In this document: positions 1-6,863 of the stretch, piece after piece
Numbering within the stretch: the stretch's first letter is position 1
Layout: each line of letters begins with the position of its first letter
DNA from: Verrucomicrobia bacterium UBA1183
GTDB lineage: Bacteria; Verrucomicrobiota; Verrucomicrobiia; Opitutales; UBA9783
Direction of reading: 5' to 3'
Length of the DNA: 13,387 nucleotides
Assembly: GCA_002309885.1 (NCBI GenBank)
Contig: DBYP01000023.1
Coordinates: 1-13,387, forward strand
The notes under the pieces: generated by a model
Told to the model about the DNA's origin: nothing
What the model saw: the letters and a program-made list of their open reading frames with translations, nothing else
Databases searched by the model: none
Position numbers and translations under genes: made by a program

Positions 1-239
1 TCGCACAGAATCGCTTGCATCTGATCTTTTGGCTTCAAGCTCTCAAACACACCCAGCCTAAGCATTTCGTAATCCCGTGCTTCTTCATCGGAAATATTCT
101 TCAAGCATTCTTTCGTGAAAATCCCATGTTTTACAGCATTTAAAGCCGATTTTGCTTTCCCCAATACCGTCTTCGGTCCCGTTGATAATTGTGCATTCTT
201 CCGATTCGCTGATAATTTTTGTAATGATAAGTCTCCCAT
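1..239 (-). CDS. NRKNAQ/TGPKT-family hypothetical protein (3' part beyond window)
   Basis: The first 79 residues of a leftward gene are present; it runs off the window at position 1, so the C-terminus is missing. Near the N-terminus is the block NRKNAQLSTGPKT (residues 12-24), followed by GKAKSALNAVKHGIF. This is the signature of a widespread family of uncharacterised bacterial proteins of roughly 200-300 residues that often occur in several copies per genome. The segment is basic, and no enzymatic motif, membrane segment or signal peptide is visible. The ATG at 239 is the only plausible start and lacks a Shine-Dalgarno sequence. A promoter (-10 at 246-251) puts the expected transcript start on or beside the A of the ATG, so the message may be leaderless. 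The function is unknown. The family assignment is from memory of the conserved block. Confidence 0.75.
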   Translation of the reverse strand, partial: MGDLSLQKLSANRKNAQLSTGPKTVLGKAKSALNAVKHGIFTKECLKNISDEEARDYEMLRLGVFESLKPKDQMQAILC

Positions 240-291
240 ACCGTTATTATCAGGCAAATAGCCGAAAAATGCAAAGGATTATTTAGGTTTT
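233..291 (-). repeat. ~60-bp promoter-bearing direct repeat, copy 1
   Basis: This segment matches 2394-2454 in the same orientation with about five substitutions and two single-base gaps. The shared core includes ATCAGGCAAATAGCCG and the flank CTCCCATACC, so the match reaches into the start codon region of the leftward gene at 239. The two copies bracket the pair of secreted-protein genes. Just outside its distal end is a 7-bp inverted repeat (AGGTTTT at 285-291, AAAACCT at 301-307). Confidence 0.8.
246..274 (-). promoter_or_regulatory. Sigma-70-like promoter for the gene starting at 239
   Basis: Read on the minus strand: -35 TTGCAT (269-274), a 17-bp spacer, and -10 GATAAT (246-251). Only six bases separate the -10 box from the ATG, so transcription should begin at or next to the start codon. 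The arrangement is conserved in the second copy of the repeat. Confidence 0.6.
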
Positions 292-443
292 GGGGAGACT
301 AAAACCTGAGAAAGTATCGCAACACTTGTTGTGAGATTTATACATCAATAAGCATCTGAAATTCGCCAATACAACCCCCAAATCTTCTCGAAATGGAAAT
401 TTTTCAACAAGGCCGGATTTTGAATGAAAAACTTAAAGCTCGG

Positions 444-1472
444 CTAAGGTTTTTCCAAAGATGCTGTGCATTCTTTTTGAATGTTAGTACCAGTAGAAGA
501 GGCGTTAGAACGAACTATAATTGGCCTAGGAGTTTTTTGAGAAGGTGCGGGAACTACAGTTCCTTGAGATGAAGAAGGATGTTGAGCTCTTTTAACCCCG
601 TCAACCGCAACAGGCAAAAACGCCATGCGTACTTTCAGTAATTCACGATCCTTTCTAGCGAGCCATGGGAAAAACGATCCAACTAAAATTTTGTAATCAG
701 CTTCAGAGCGAGAAGGTGGGGTAAATTCTGCGGAAGGGACGCTTCCCATTTCCATCAACGTATTTACCATTAAAGATTCACACAATTCACACATGTCATA
801 TTGAGAAACAAAAGACAATGTTTCTTCAGGTTTGTTATATGAAAAAGTCACCTCCTCTTCTGTTATTGTGGAAGGGCTATAATATTTATCAAAAACTAAT
901 AAGTATTCTGTATGCATACAATCCCAAATAGGTCTCATTACTTTATAATCCGTAAGAACTCCTTTGAAAAAATCAAACAAAATCTTACCGTCAAATTCCT
1001 GTTGTTTAGCTATTTCAATCTGTTCTTTTAACCCCTTAGCGGCATTATCTAATCCAAAAGTTTTTAGATAAGAAATACATAAATAAGCGAGTTTTCTAAG
1101 AATATTCCCATATACATCATACTGGATAGTTCCATCGGTAGGTGTAGATGAAAGCGCCCCACTACATATCTCTACTACTTTATCTAAGTCATCCTCAGTT
1201 AACAATCCTTTCCCATGAAAAATGTCACATAATTCTCGATCCGCGACTTTTCCTTCCCTGTGATAAGGATAAAAATTGTTTACATAAAGGGTATGTTTCT
1301 GCTGATCATACAAGTAGTTGACACCGGGCCTACGGCTTTTCATTATATCATATTTATCTGAAGGTAAAGGATGGCCTACAGGTTTGGGTTCGTACCACTG
1401 CCCAAAGGCAAAACAAGCAATGGAAATTTCACAAAAGAAGCTCCATAGACATTTACAAATTTTCCTCATCAT
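444..1472 (-). CDS. Secreted protein of unknown function, ~342 aa
   Basis: I do not recognise this protein. From the ATG at 1472 it is 342 residues long and begins with a short basic segment (RK..K) and a hydrophobic run ending in CFAFGQ, which reads as a Sec signal peptide. The mature part is mixed alpha/beta in composition with scattered cysteines. The last ~45 residues are rich in Ser, Pro and Thr and are probably disordered. No catalytic motif, lipobox or further membrane segment is visible. Starts at GTG 1481, GTG 1475, ATG 1472 and ATG 1469 are all in frame. An AGGTG sits six bases before ATG 1472, which favours 1472 or 1469. The start lies inside the 3' end of the upstream gene (about 20-bp overlap), so the two are probably translationally coupled and may act together outside the cytoplasm. 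Confidence 0.7.
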   Translation of the reverse strand: MMRKICKCLWSFFCEISIACFAFGQWYEPKPVGHPLPSDKYDIMKSRRPGVNYLYDQQKHTLYVNNFYPYHREGKVADRELCDIFHGKGLLTEDDLDKVVEICSGALSSTPTDGTIQYDVYGNILRKLAYLCISYLKTFGLDNAAKGLKEQIEIAKQQEFDGKILFDFFKGVLTDYKVMRPIWDCMHTEYLLVFDKYYSPSTITEEEVTFSYNKPEETLSFVSQYDMCELCESLMVNTLMEMGSVPSAEFTPPSRSEADYKILVGSFFPWLARKDRELLKVRMAFLPVAVDGVKRAQHPSSSQGTVVPAPSQKTPRPIIVRSNASSTGTNIQKECTASLEKP

Positions 1473-2160
1473 CACAAACACCTATCGATTGTAAAAAAAA
1501 GTGAGACCACGGACCTGGTGCATTTTTTATTAAAATGATTCCACTTTTTTGGGTCATTTCTTCCGGAAAAATTTCTTTGACCCAAAATGCGGTATCCGTG
1601 TCCTGCAGATAATATAAGACAAGGCCACAACAATATTTAAAATTGGGATCTTGTTTTACAAAATTTTCAAAACTTTCACCCTTCCCAACGACAGAAATTT
1701 TGTAAAACTCTCTTACTTTTTCAGCCAAAGATGTTAAAATTGATAAATCGTCATCAATAGGAGCTTGTGCCATTTCCCATGCCAATAATGAAAGCTGGCC
1801 TTCACATTCGAGCTTCTCTTTAGTGCTAAGTTCATCTTTAATAGTTGAAACTGATTTTTCCCTTGCTGCATCCTCGGTATCAATAACCCCTACAACAGGA
1901 TTTTCCTTCGAAGGTACAGCCGTAGGACTATCATCATCACCATCTAGAAAAACATCTTCTCCCTTGGCTAATCTGCTTCCTGGACTACTCGTCCTAGAGC
2001 TGGAATTACTTTTAGAAAAACTATCTGTCTCGGGATCATTCGCGCTTTCCTCATGTGTTGTGGGCGACACAAAAGGCTCTCCGTGACCTTCTCCTTTACC
2101 TCCCAACACCAATGAATTCCCAAAAGCTAACACAAACAATAATGCCAACACATTTCTCAT
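1453..2160 (-). CDS. Secreted protein of unknown function with acidic Ser-rich linker, 235 aa
   Basis: The ATG at 2160 gives a clear signal peptide: R2, a hydrophobic core (LALLFVLAFG) and a probable cleavage site near VLGG around residue 20. Residues ~22-100 are low-complexity, rich in Ser, Asp, Glu, Thr and Pro, and probably disordered. Residues ~110-235 look folded, with a helical, Leu-rich first part and a Cys pair (KYCCGLVLYYL), ending in an acidic tail (CDDEENL). No known family is apparent. It is first in a two-gene leftward unit and overlaps the next gene. A TTGACA box lies 30-35 bases upstream of the ATG, and the promoter repeat at 2394-2454 lies farther upstream. An effector, surface or periplasmic role is conceivable, but nothing in the sequence proves one. 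Confidence 0.7.
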   Translation of the reverse strand: MRNVLALLFVLAFGNSLVLGGKGEGHGEPFVSPTTHEESANDPETDSFSKSNSSSRTSSPGSRLAKGEDVFLDGDDDSPTAVPSKENPVVGVIDTEDAAREKSVSTIKDELSTKEKLECEGQLSLLAWEMAQAPIDDDLSILTSLAEKVREFYKISVVGKGESFENFVKQDPNFKYCCGLVLYYLQDTDTAFWVKEIFPEEMTQKSGIILIKNAPGPWSHFFLQSIGVCDDEENL

Positions 2161-2165
2161 GGTAC

Positions 2166-2195
2166 TATAATTTCAACCCTCACCATTTATGTCAA
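2166..2195 (-). promoter_or_regulatory. Possible promoter immediately upstream of the 2160 start
   Basis: On the minus strand there is a perfect -35 TTGACA (2190-2195), an 18-bp spacer and a weak -10 ATTATA (2166-2171). The -10 box ends only five bases before the ATG, so the transcript would be leaderless or nearly so. AGGG about 13 bases upstream of the ATG could be a distant ribosome binding site if a longer transcript from 2408-2436 is used instead. Confidence 0.4.
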
Positions 2196-2325
2196 TACTG
2201 AACCATCAATTTTGGAAAATTAGATTCCAAACTTTAATTTTTCAAAGAACTTTTCTAACTCCCTCATATTGATCAAAACCTACTGTTCAAATTTGTTACT
2301 TAAGGTATAACTTCTTGGAAACTGC

Positions 2326-2400
2326 CTAGTACCAAGTGTCACCATATGAGTGTTGGGCAATTTTGTGAAAGGATTTTTGCAGGAGGTCTAGTGCTCCCAT
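2326..2400 (-). other. 24-codon open frame behind promoter copy 2 (leader peptide or gene remnant)
   Basis: The second copy of the promoter repeat keeps the ATGGGAG start context seen at 239. Here it opens a frame of only 24 codons (MGALDLLQKS...) that stops with TAG at 2326. Its first residues faintly resemble the start at 239 (MGDLSLQKLS), after which the sequences differ. It may be the stub of a lost NRKNAQ-family copy, a leader peptide, or chance. There is no Shine-Dalgarno sequence. No other gene is visible in 2161-2452. Confidence 0.25.
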
Positions 2401-2454
2401 ACCTCTTATTATCAGGCAAATAGCCGGAAATTGCAAAAGATTATTTGTGGTTTT
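2394..2454 (-). repeat. ~60-bp promoter-bearing direct repeat, copy 2
   Basis: This is the partner of 233-291 in the same orientation. The right end of the repeat abuts the stop codon (2453-2455) of the ATPase gene. The left end includes the CTCCCAT that forms a start codon in copy 1. Homology therefore covers a promoter plus a few bases of coding start, rather than an arbitrary stretch. Confidence 0.8.
2408..2436 (-). promoter_or_regulatory. Sigma-70-like promoter, duplicated copy, firing toward the secreted-protein genes
   Basis: On the minus strand: -35 TTGCAA (2431-2436), a 17-bp spacer and -10 GATAAT (2408-2413). The start of transcription is expected near 2400. The next real gene on this strand begins at 2160, so a leader of about 240 bases would precede it. 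It sits directly behind the ATPase stop codon. Confidence 0.55.
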
Positions 2455-3676
2455 AACAGTCTACGAGCCAATCGAGCACATTGATTTGCTTGATACCCTC
2501 GTAATCAAATTCACCGTAATCGCGTGTTAGGATAAATTTAGGACAATGATCCGAAATATTCTTTAAAGAAGCCAATTCTCGTTCAAGTGTTTCGGGAGAT
2601 GCTACACTTTCAGCAACTTGAAAATATGAAACGCCGGTGCTATTTTCGGCAACAAAATCGATTTCGACTGTCTTATACCGCCCAGAAGCGTCGCGTAAAT
2701 CATTCTTCCCCACATAAACTTTATAGCCCCGGCGTAGCAATTCAAAGTAGACGATATTTTCCAAAATATGGCCCTTGTCTTGCCCGTTATTCCCCAGCAA
2801 CAAATGCCTCAAGCCTATATCAACGAGGTAATATTTGTTGAGCGTTTTAAGCAATTTTTTGCCTTTCACGTCGAAACGATCAGCTTTGTAAAGAATGAAA
2901 CATTCCGTAAAAGCGTCCAAATAACATTCGACCGTTGCCGGCGCAACTTTTATGCCTTCAGATTGCAGTATGTCGCTTATTTTTTTTGGCGAAACCTCCG
3001 AACCGATGCTACTCGCCATGAATTTTATCAATCGCTTCAAACGGCTTACATCGCGGATGCCTTTGTTTTCAACCACGTCCTTCAAAACAATGGTTTCGTA
3101 GATGCCCTCTAAATAGATCCGTTTTTGCTCTTCCGTTTGTAAAGACAACGTATATGGAAACGAACTTTGCGAAACGTACGTTGCATACAGTTTATCGAGA
3201 TTAGATCGGGTTTCGCTCGGCTGCGTATCCACAAACTCTTTAAACGATAACGGATACATTTTTATTTCAACATAACGTCCAGCGATCGAGGTTGCCCACT
3301 GACCCGATTGCAATTTTGAGTTCGAGCCTGTCAGGTATAAATCTACATTCTTCTTGTCGTACAAACTCCGAACTGCCTTTTCAAAATCGGGAACATTTTG
3401 TATTTCATCTAAGAAAATGTAATTCTTCTTGTCCGAAACGAGCTTTTTTGCGATATGTTCGTACAATTTATGGTACTCCAAAAGACTTTCGTTCTCCAGC
3501 GCCTCCAAACGAATAAATTGAATTTGCCGTTCGTTGATTCCCTGAGCCATCAACTCCTTCTGGTATAGCTCCAACAGCGTCGATTTCCCGCAACGACGCA
3601 CACCCGTAACAATCTTTATCAAGTCGCTATCCTTAAACGATAGCAACATCTTTATATACTGAGGCCTTTGTATCAT
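2453..3676 (-). CDS. AAA_14/DUF4143 ATPase with PD-(D/E)XK-like C-terminal domain
   Basis: The N-terminal AAA_14 ATPase core has Walker A GVRRCGKST (25-33), Walker B IFLDE (87-91), a TGSNS sensor segment (116-120) and an arginine-finger-like AGRY (132-135). A middle winged-helix-like region follows. The DUF4143 C-terminus carries LENIVYFELLRRGYKVYVGK (~305-324), EIDFVAE (338-344) and YFQVAES (351-357), laid out like a PD-(D/E)XK nuclease fold. The 407-residue length is normal for this common, poorly understood family, and all key ATPase residues are present. The product is cytoplasmic; a role in DNA handling or stress is often supposed but unproven. The gene is divergent from the restriction operon. 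The ATG at 3676 has no good Shine-Dalgarno sequence and lies at the predicted transcript start. Confidence 0.9.
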   Translation of the reverse strand: MIQRPQYIKMLLSFKDSDLIKIVTGVRRCGKSTLLELYQKELMAQGINERQIQFIRLEALENESLLEYHKLYEHIAKKLVSDKKNYIFLDEIQNVPDFEKAVRSLYDKKNVDLYLTGSNSKLQSGQWATSIAGRYVEIKMYPLSFKEFVDTQPSETRSNLDKLYATYVSQSSFPYTLSLQTEEQKRIYLEGIYETIVLKDVVENKGIRDVSRLKRLIKFMASSIGSEVSPKKISDILQSEGIKVAPATVECYLDAFTECFILYKADRFDVKGKKLLKTLNKYYLVDIGLRHLLLGNNGQDKGHILENIVYFELLRRGYKVYVGKNDLRDASGRYKTVEIDFVAENSTGVSYFQVAESVASPETLERELASLKNISDHCPKFILTRDYGEFDYEGIKQINVLDWLVDC

Positions 3677-3684
3677 TTTTAACC

Positions 3685-3713
3685 ATCATCTTAAAAACTT
3701 TGTAAAATGTCAA
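3685..3713 (-). promoter_or_regulatory. Promoter of the AAA_14/DUF4143 gene
   Basis: On the minus strand: perfect -35 TTGACA (3708-3713), a 17-bp spacer and -10 GATGAT (3685-3690), followed by GGTTAAAA and then the ATG at 3676. The expected transcript start falls within one or two bases of the start codon. Confidence 0.5.
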
Positions 3714-3739
3714 TGTTTTTAAAGTATATTTTAAAAACA
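3714..3739. promoter_or_regulatory. AT-rich palindrome between divergent genes (candidate operator)
   Basis: Arms of 10 bp (TGTTTTTAAA and TTTAAAAACA) are separated by GTATAT. The palindrome lies directly upstream of the ATPase -35 box, in the 165-bp region shared with the restriction operon. Partial direct copies of TTAAAAAC flank it. It is not followed by a U-tract from a converging gene, so an operator is more likely than a terminator. In DNA this AT-rich some of the symmetry could be chance. Confidence 0.4.
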
Positions 3740-3780
3740 CTGCAAAAAACAACATTTTTTACAAAAATTCCTAAAGATTT

Positions 3781-3809
3781 TTCAAAATAGGTCGATATAT
3801 CCCTATAGT
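3781..3809 (+). promoter_or_regulatory. Possible promoter of the restriction operon
   Basis: A weak -35 TTCAAA (3781-3786), a 17-bp spacer and a good -10 TATAGT (3804-3809) lie about 32 bases before the ATG at 3842. A Shine-Dalgarno sequence AAGGGG sits between them, five bases from the ATG. Confidence 0.35.
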
Positions 3810-3841
3810 AGCAAGTTCAATTTGTAAGGGTAAGGGGAATT

Positions 3842-4879
3842 ATGTCTTGTTCGTGTGCCATCAAAAGTGTCGTTTCGCCTAAAAAGCGGATAAACAAGCC
3901 GAAACACTATCAGCTGCCGTTGTTGGAATTTAATGACGAGGCGGATATCGATGTGTTTGAGCGAAGCATCTACAATTTAGATCCGGAAATATTGGCGTTG
4001 TTGCTGAAGGATAGAACAACAAAGAAGAATATTATCTGGGCATGCGACAGTTATGTGAAGGCGTATGGCGAAGCTTATCGCGCTGAATGTGAAATATTAC
4101 CGAATCTGCTAACACCAAGGGATCCGAGAACCGGAGAGCGTAAGGAGCTTATTCAGTCGAGGACAAAAAAGACGAAAGAAGAGCAGAAGAACCGCACACG
4201 CAAGAAGGCCGAAGTTTTTACGCCGTCGTGGCTTTGCAATGAGATGCTCAATAACTGCGACGAGGTGTGGTTTGGTCGGAAGAATGTTTTCAATTGGACG
4301 CATTGTGATAAAAGCTGGATGCCACGAACAGGAAAAATTGTTTTCCCAGGTAGGGGAAAAGATTGGAAGGCATATGTCAAAACACGCTACCTTGAGATTA
4401 CCTGCGGGGAGGCGCCGTATTTAGTTTCGCGCTATGATACGACCACCGGTGAACCTCTGCCCATTGAAAGGCGTATCGGAGTTTTGGATCGTAAATTGCG
4501 TGTGGTTAATGAAAATACGAGGGGAATCGACGATTGGTTAGAGTGGGCCTTGGAAGCTTATAAAAGTACTTACGGATTTGAATTTCAGGGCGATAATTTG
4601 TTGATAGCTCGTACAAATCTGTACTTTACGTTTTTGGAGTATTATTACCAAAGATTCGACAGATGCCCCAGCAGAAAAACGATTAACCAAATCATCGAAA
4701 TTATTACTTGGAATCTTTGGCAGATGGATGGGCTCAAGGATTGCGTACCTTTTAGCAAATCAGAAACACAACGAGATATATTTTCAACACCACAATTTTG
4801 CAAAATCATGGATTGGGGGGAATCTAGTGAACCTGATACAATCCTCACATATCGGGAATTGAAAGGAAGCCAAAAATGA
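3842..4879 (+). CDS. Eco57I-like adenine DNA methyltransferase, N-terminal half (motifs X and I)
   Basis: This 345-residue protein has motif X as AEVFTPSWLCNEM (~123-135), a SAM-binding motif I-like stretch LEITCGEAPYLVSRYD (184-199), a conserved RIGVLDRKLRVVNENT block (211-226), QGDNLLIARTNL (249-260) and WNLWQMDGLK (290-299). It ends just before the point where the catalytic NPPY motif belongs. As I recall the family, restriction 'subunit M' homologs carry both halves in one chain of ~600-700 residues. Here the halves are separate genes of 345 and 353 residues joined by an ATGA overlap, so this product should bind SAM but be inactive alone. A good Shine-Dalgarno sequence supports the ATG at 3842. 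It is first of four operon genes. The charged helical region at ~100-122 (KTKEEQKNRTRKK) is typical of the family. Confidence 0.85.
   Translation: MSCSCAIKSVVSPKKRINKPKHYQLPLLEFNDEADIDVFERSIYNLDPEILALLLKDRTTKKNIIWACDSYVKAYGEAYRAECEILPNLLTPRDPRTGERKELIQSRTKKTKEEQKNRTRKKAEVFTPSWLCNEMLNNCDEVWFGRKNVFNWTHCDKSWMPRTGKIVFPGRGKDWKAYVKTRYLEITCGEAPYLVSRYDTTTGEPLPIERRIGVLDRKLRVVNENTRGIDDWLEWALEAYKSTYGFEFQGDNLLIARTNLYFTFLEYYYQRFDRCPSRKTINQIIEIITWNLWQMDGLKDCVPFSKSETQRDIFSTPQFCKIMDWGESSEPDTILTYRELKGSQK
4863..4878 (+). promoter_or_regulatory. Ribosome binding site and overlapping start for the second methyltransferase gene
   Basis: AAGGA (4863-4867) is eight bases before ATG 4876, and the upstream gene stops within that ATG (ATGA). 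A true ribosome binding site here argues for translation of a separate second polypeptide rather than a sequencing frameshift. The adjoining CAAAAATGA run would also allow a -1 slip that joins the two frames. Confidence 0.6.
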
Positions 4880-5937
4880 AATCAGGAATGAAATTTGATT
4901 TCTGTATTGGAAACCCGCCGTACCAAGAAGGCCATACACAACTTTACCCGGATTTTTATCTGGCAGGCAGGGAAATAGCCAATTGTTTGGAAATGATTTT
5001 CCCAACGGGTTGGCAAGCCCCTAAAAACGCAAACAATTTACGAGTTTTAAATAATAGGTCGATTAAAGAAGATCCACAAATTGTATTCATTAACAATAAG
5101 CATAATGTATTCCTAAATGTGACAGGGGCAGAATGGACAAATATCATAATGTGGAAAGAAGGCCATAACAACGGTCTTAATGGAAAACAGAAGATATTAA
5201 CGGATTCCAAGGATGAAAGCATAGAACTTCTAAAGTGCGATATTTCACAAATTGGGAAACCGAAAGAAATTTTGGCTCTGTTCGATTGCGTAAAAAACAA
5301 AGGGAATTTCAAAGATATTTCGTACTACGTTTCTGCACGAAAACCTTATGGCCTTTGTGCAGATCTTTTTGAGGATCCTTCAAAATATAATTTGCCAAAA
5401 GTGCAAGAGAAGAGGAAAAATTCTAGTGATATTTTGATTTATGGCTTAATGCAGAGACGACGGACTATACGCTACATTCCTTTTGACTATCCTCTTCCCA
5501 AACGTACCCCAAGTATATTCAAATACAAGGTATTTGTTCCCAAAGCTTGGGGGGCGATGTCCAAAGGAGATGGCTTGGGCGGTGCATATGCGGATATTAT
5601 CATTGGTAAACCGAATGAAATTTGTACTGAAACTTTTATAGAAACTGGATGCTTTGATGATTTTTATAGAGCTCAATATCATGCGAAATATTTGATGACA
5701 AAATTCTTAAGAGCCTTGTTTTTTCTGAAAAAATTTTCTCAAAACAATTCGAAAGATAAATGGGAAACCATTCCCTTGCAAACCTACGAAGAATCCTGGT
5801 GGAATAAATCCATTGAAAATATAGATAAATGTCTGATGCAAAAATACAACGTCCCGCAAAACATTCAGGATTTTGTTTTCAAAAATATTCAAACGAGATC
5901 TGAAGCCAATATTAAAAATTTTCAGGCAATGGAATAA
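4876..5937 (+). CDS. Eco57I-like adenine DNA methyltransferase, C-terminal half (NPPY motif and target recognition)
   Basis: The catalytic N6-adenine methyltransferase motif IV, GNPPYQ (12-17), opens this 353-residue protein, preceded by FDFCI. The next ~70 residues (LEMIFPTGWQAPKN, then VTGAEWTNIIMWKEG) match the later strands of the methyltransferase fold. Residues ~130-353 form the usual C-terminal target-recognition-like region, including FYRAQYHAKYLMTKFLRALF and the closing block WETIPLQTY...WWNKSIENIDKCL. There is no motif I here; it is on the preceding gene, so the two products presumably assemble. A second in-frame ATG at codon 5 sits directly before KFDF and could be used. The following nuclease gene starts 26 bases downstream. 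It could be one broken gene, but both halves appear intact. Confidence 0.85.
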   Translation: MKSGMKFDFCIGNPPYQEGHTQLYPDFYLAGREIANCLEMIFPTGWQAPKNANNLRVLNNRSIKEDPQIVFINNKHNVFLNVTGAEWTNIIMWKEGHNNGLNGKQKILTDSKDESIELLKCDISQIGKPKEILALFDCVKNKGNFKDISYYVSARKPYGLCADLFEDPSKYNLPKVQEKRKNSSDILIYGLMQRRRTIRYIPFDYPLPKRTPSIFKYKVFVPKAWGAMSKGDGLGGAYADIIIGKPNEICTETFIETGCFDDFYRAQYHAKYLMTKFLRALFFLKKFSQNNSKDKWETIPLQTYEESWWNKSIENIDKCLMQKYNVPQNIQDFVFKNIQTRSEANIKNFQAME

Positions 5938-5963
5938 TCCTAAATAAGTAAGGAACCTCCCCG

Positions 5964-6863
5964 ATGGCGCTACCCAAATATAACGAATTATACGGTCCTT
6001 TTTTGAAAGCTATCAGCGACGAAAACGTTCATAATTTAAAGGAGATAAAGTCATTCATTGTTTCTTTATTGAATATTTCTAACGAAGAACTCTTACAACG
6101 GCTTCCCAGCAGTCAGCAAACGGTCATTGATAATCGAATCAGTTGGGCAAAAACATATTTGAAAAAAGCCGGTTTTTTGGAAAGCCCTTCGCGTGGGAAT
6201 TACATCCTGACCGATATTGGAAGAAAGGTATTGCCTGATGCGGATCATATAACCAATGAATACCTAAAAAGATATGAATCTTTCAATAATTTCATCAAAA
6301 ATACTAATTCCGAAAGATCGACCGAAATTTTAGATGAAAATCAATCGCCGGAAGAAATTTTGGAAGATGTATTCCAAAAACTAAACGCGTCGCTTGCTGA
6401 AGATCTCATGAAAGAAATCATGAAACTTTCACCTACGGATTTCGAGCATCTTGTGGTTGATCTTTTAAAAAAGATGGGGTACGGCAGCGGGTTAGAAGAT
6501 GCTGGTTTTGTGACGCAAGCCTCTAACGATGGCGGTATTGACGGGATAATTAAGGAAGATCAGCTGGGATTTAGCGCTATATATTTTCAAGCAAAACAGT
6601 GGGCACCGGACCAGACTATATCTCGACCTGAAATACAAAAATTTAGCGGTGCGCTTAAGGAACAGAATGCCAAGAAAGGATTGTTTATAACAACGGCTTC
6701 CTTTACCAAAGGCGCAAAAGAATCCGCCGAATCAGCGGGAATTGTCCTCATAAATGGGGAACAACTTACCAAGTTGATGATAAAATTTAACCTAGGGGTA
6801 TCCGTTGAACACGTGTACGAGGTAAAAAGAATAAAAACCGACTATTTTGATGAAGGATTTTAA
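5964..6863 (+). CDS. Mrr-type restriction endonuclease with N-terminal winged helix
   Basis: The N-terminal ~95 residues match the Mrr N-terminal winged helix (NRISWAKTYLKKAGFL at 57-72, then GNYILTDIGRKVL). A variable linker precedes the Mrr catalytic domain: LSPTDFEHLVVDLLKKMGYG (155-174), NDGGIDGII (188-196) and YFQAKQW (207-213). Catalytic residues should be E161, D193, Q209 and K211, with Q in place of the first acid of the D...ExK motif, as is usual in Mrr. At 299 residues it has normal family length and looks complete. Classical Mrr proteins cut methylated DNA (type IV), but its place between a methyltransferase and a restriction helicase suggests it is the nuclease of a larger system. 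AAGGA nine bases before the ATG supports the start. The last 14 bases overlap the helicase gene. Confidence 0.9.
   Translation: MALPKYNELYGPFLKAISDENVHNLKEIKSFIVSLLNISNEELLQRLPSSQQTVIDNRISWAKTYLKKAGFLESPSRGNYILTDIGRKVLPDADHITNEYLKRYESFNNFIKNTNSERSTEILDENQSPEEILEDVFQKLNASLAEDLMKEIMKLSPTDFEHLVVDLLKKMGYGSGLEDAGFVTQASNDGGIDGIIKEDQLGFSAIYFQAKQWAPDQTISRPEIQKFSGALKEQNAKKGLFITTASFTKGAKESAESAGIVLINGEQLTKLMIKFNLGVSVEHVYEVKRIKTDYFDEGF

Noticed and set aside
300..443. Small gene between repeat copy 1 and the 444-1472 gene
   Set aside because: A plus-strand frame from an ATG near 393 runs into the coding region of the opposite gene without a ribosome binding site. Apart from a small hairpin around 319-334 nothing stands out.
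1823..2086. Plus-strand open frame of 87 codons
   Set aside because: It lies wholly opposite the secreted-protein gene. Its Ser/Leu-rich product mirrors the acidic Ser-rich linker on the other strand, and it has no ribosome binding site.
2768..3112. Plus-strand open frame of 114 codons
   Set aside because: It is antisense to the conserved middle and C-terminal part of the AAA_14/DUF4143 ATPase. There is no family signature and no ribosome binding site.
4956..5312. Minus-strand open frame of 118 codons
   Set aside because: It is antisense to the NPPY methyltransferase half, whose reading frame is supported by motifs.
4876..5937. Methyltransferase C-half as a pseudogene fragment
   Set aside because: It has its own ribosome binding site, an uninterrupted frame, all later motifs and normal length for the half, and is flanked by intact operon genes.
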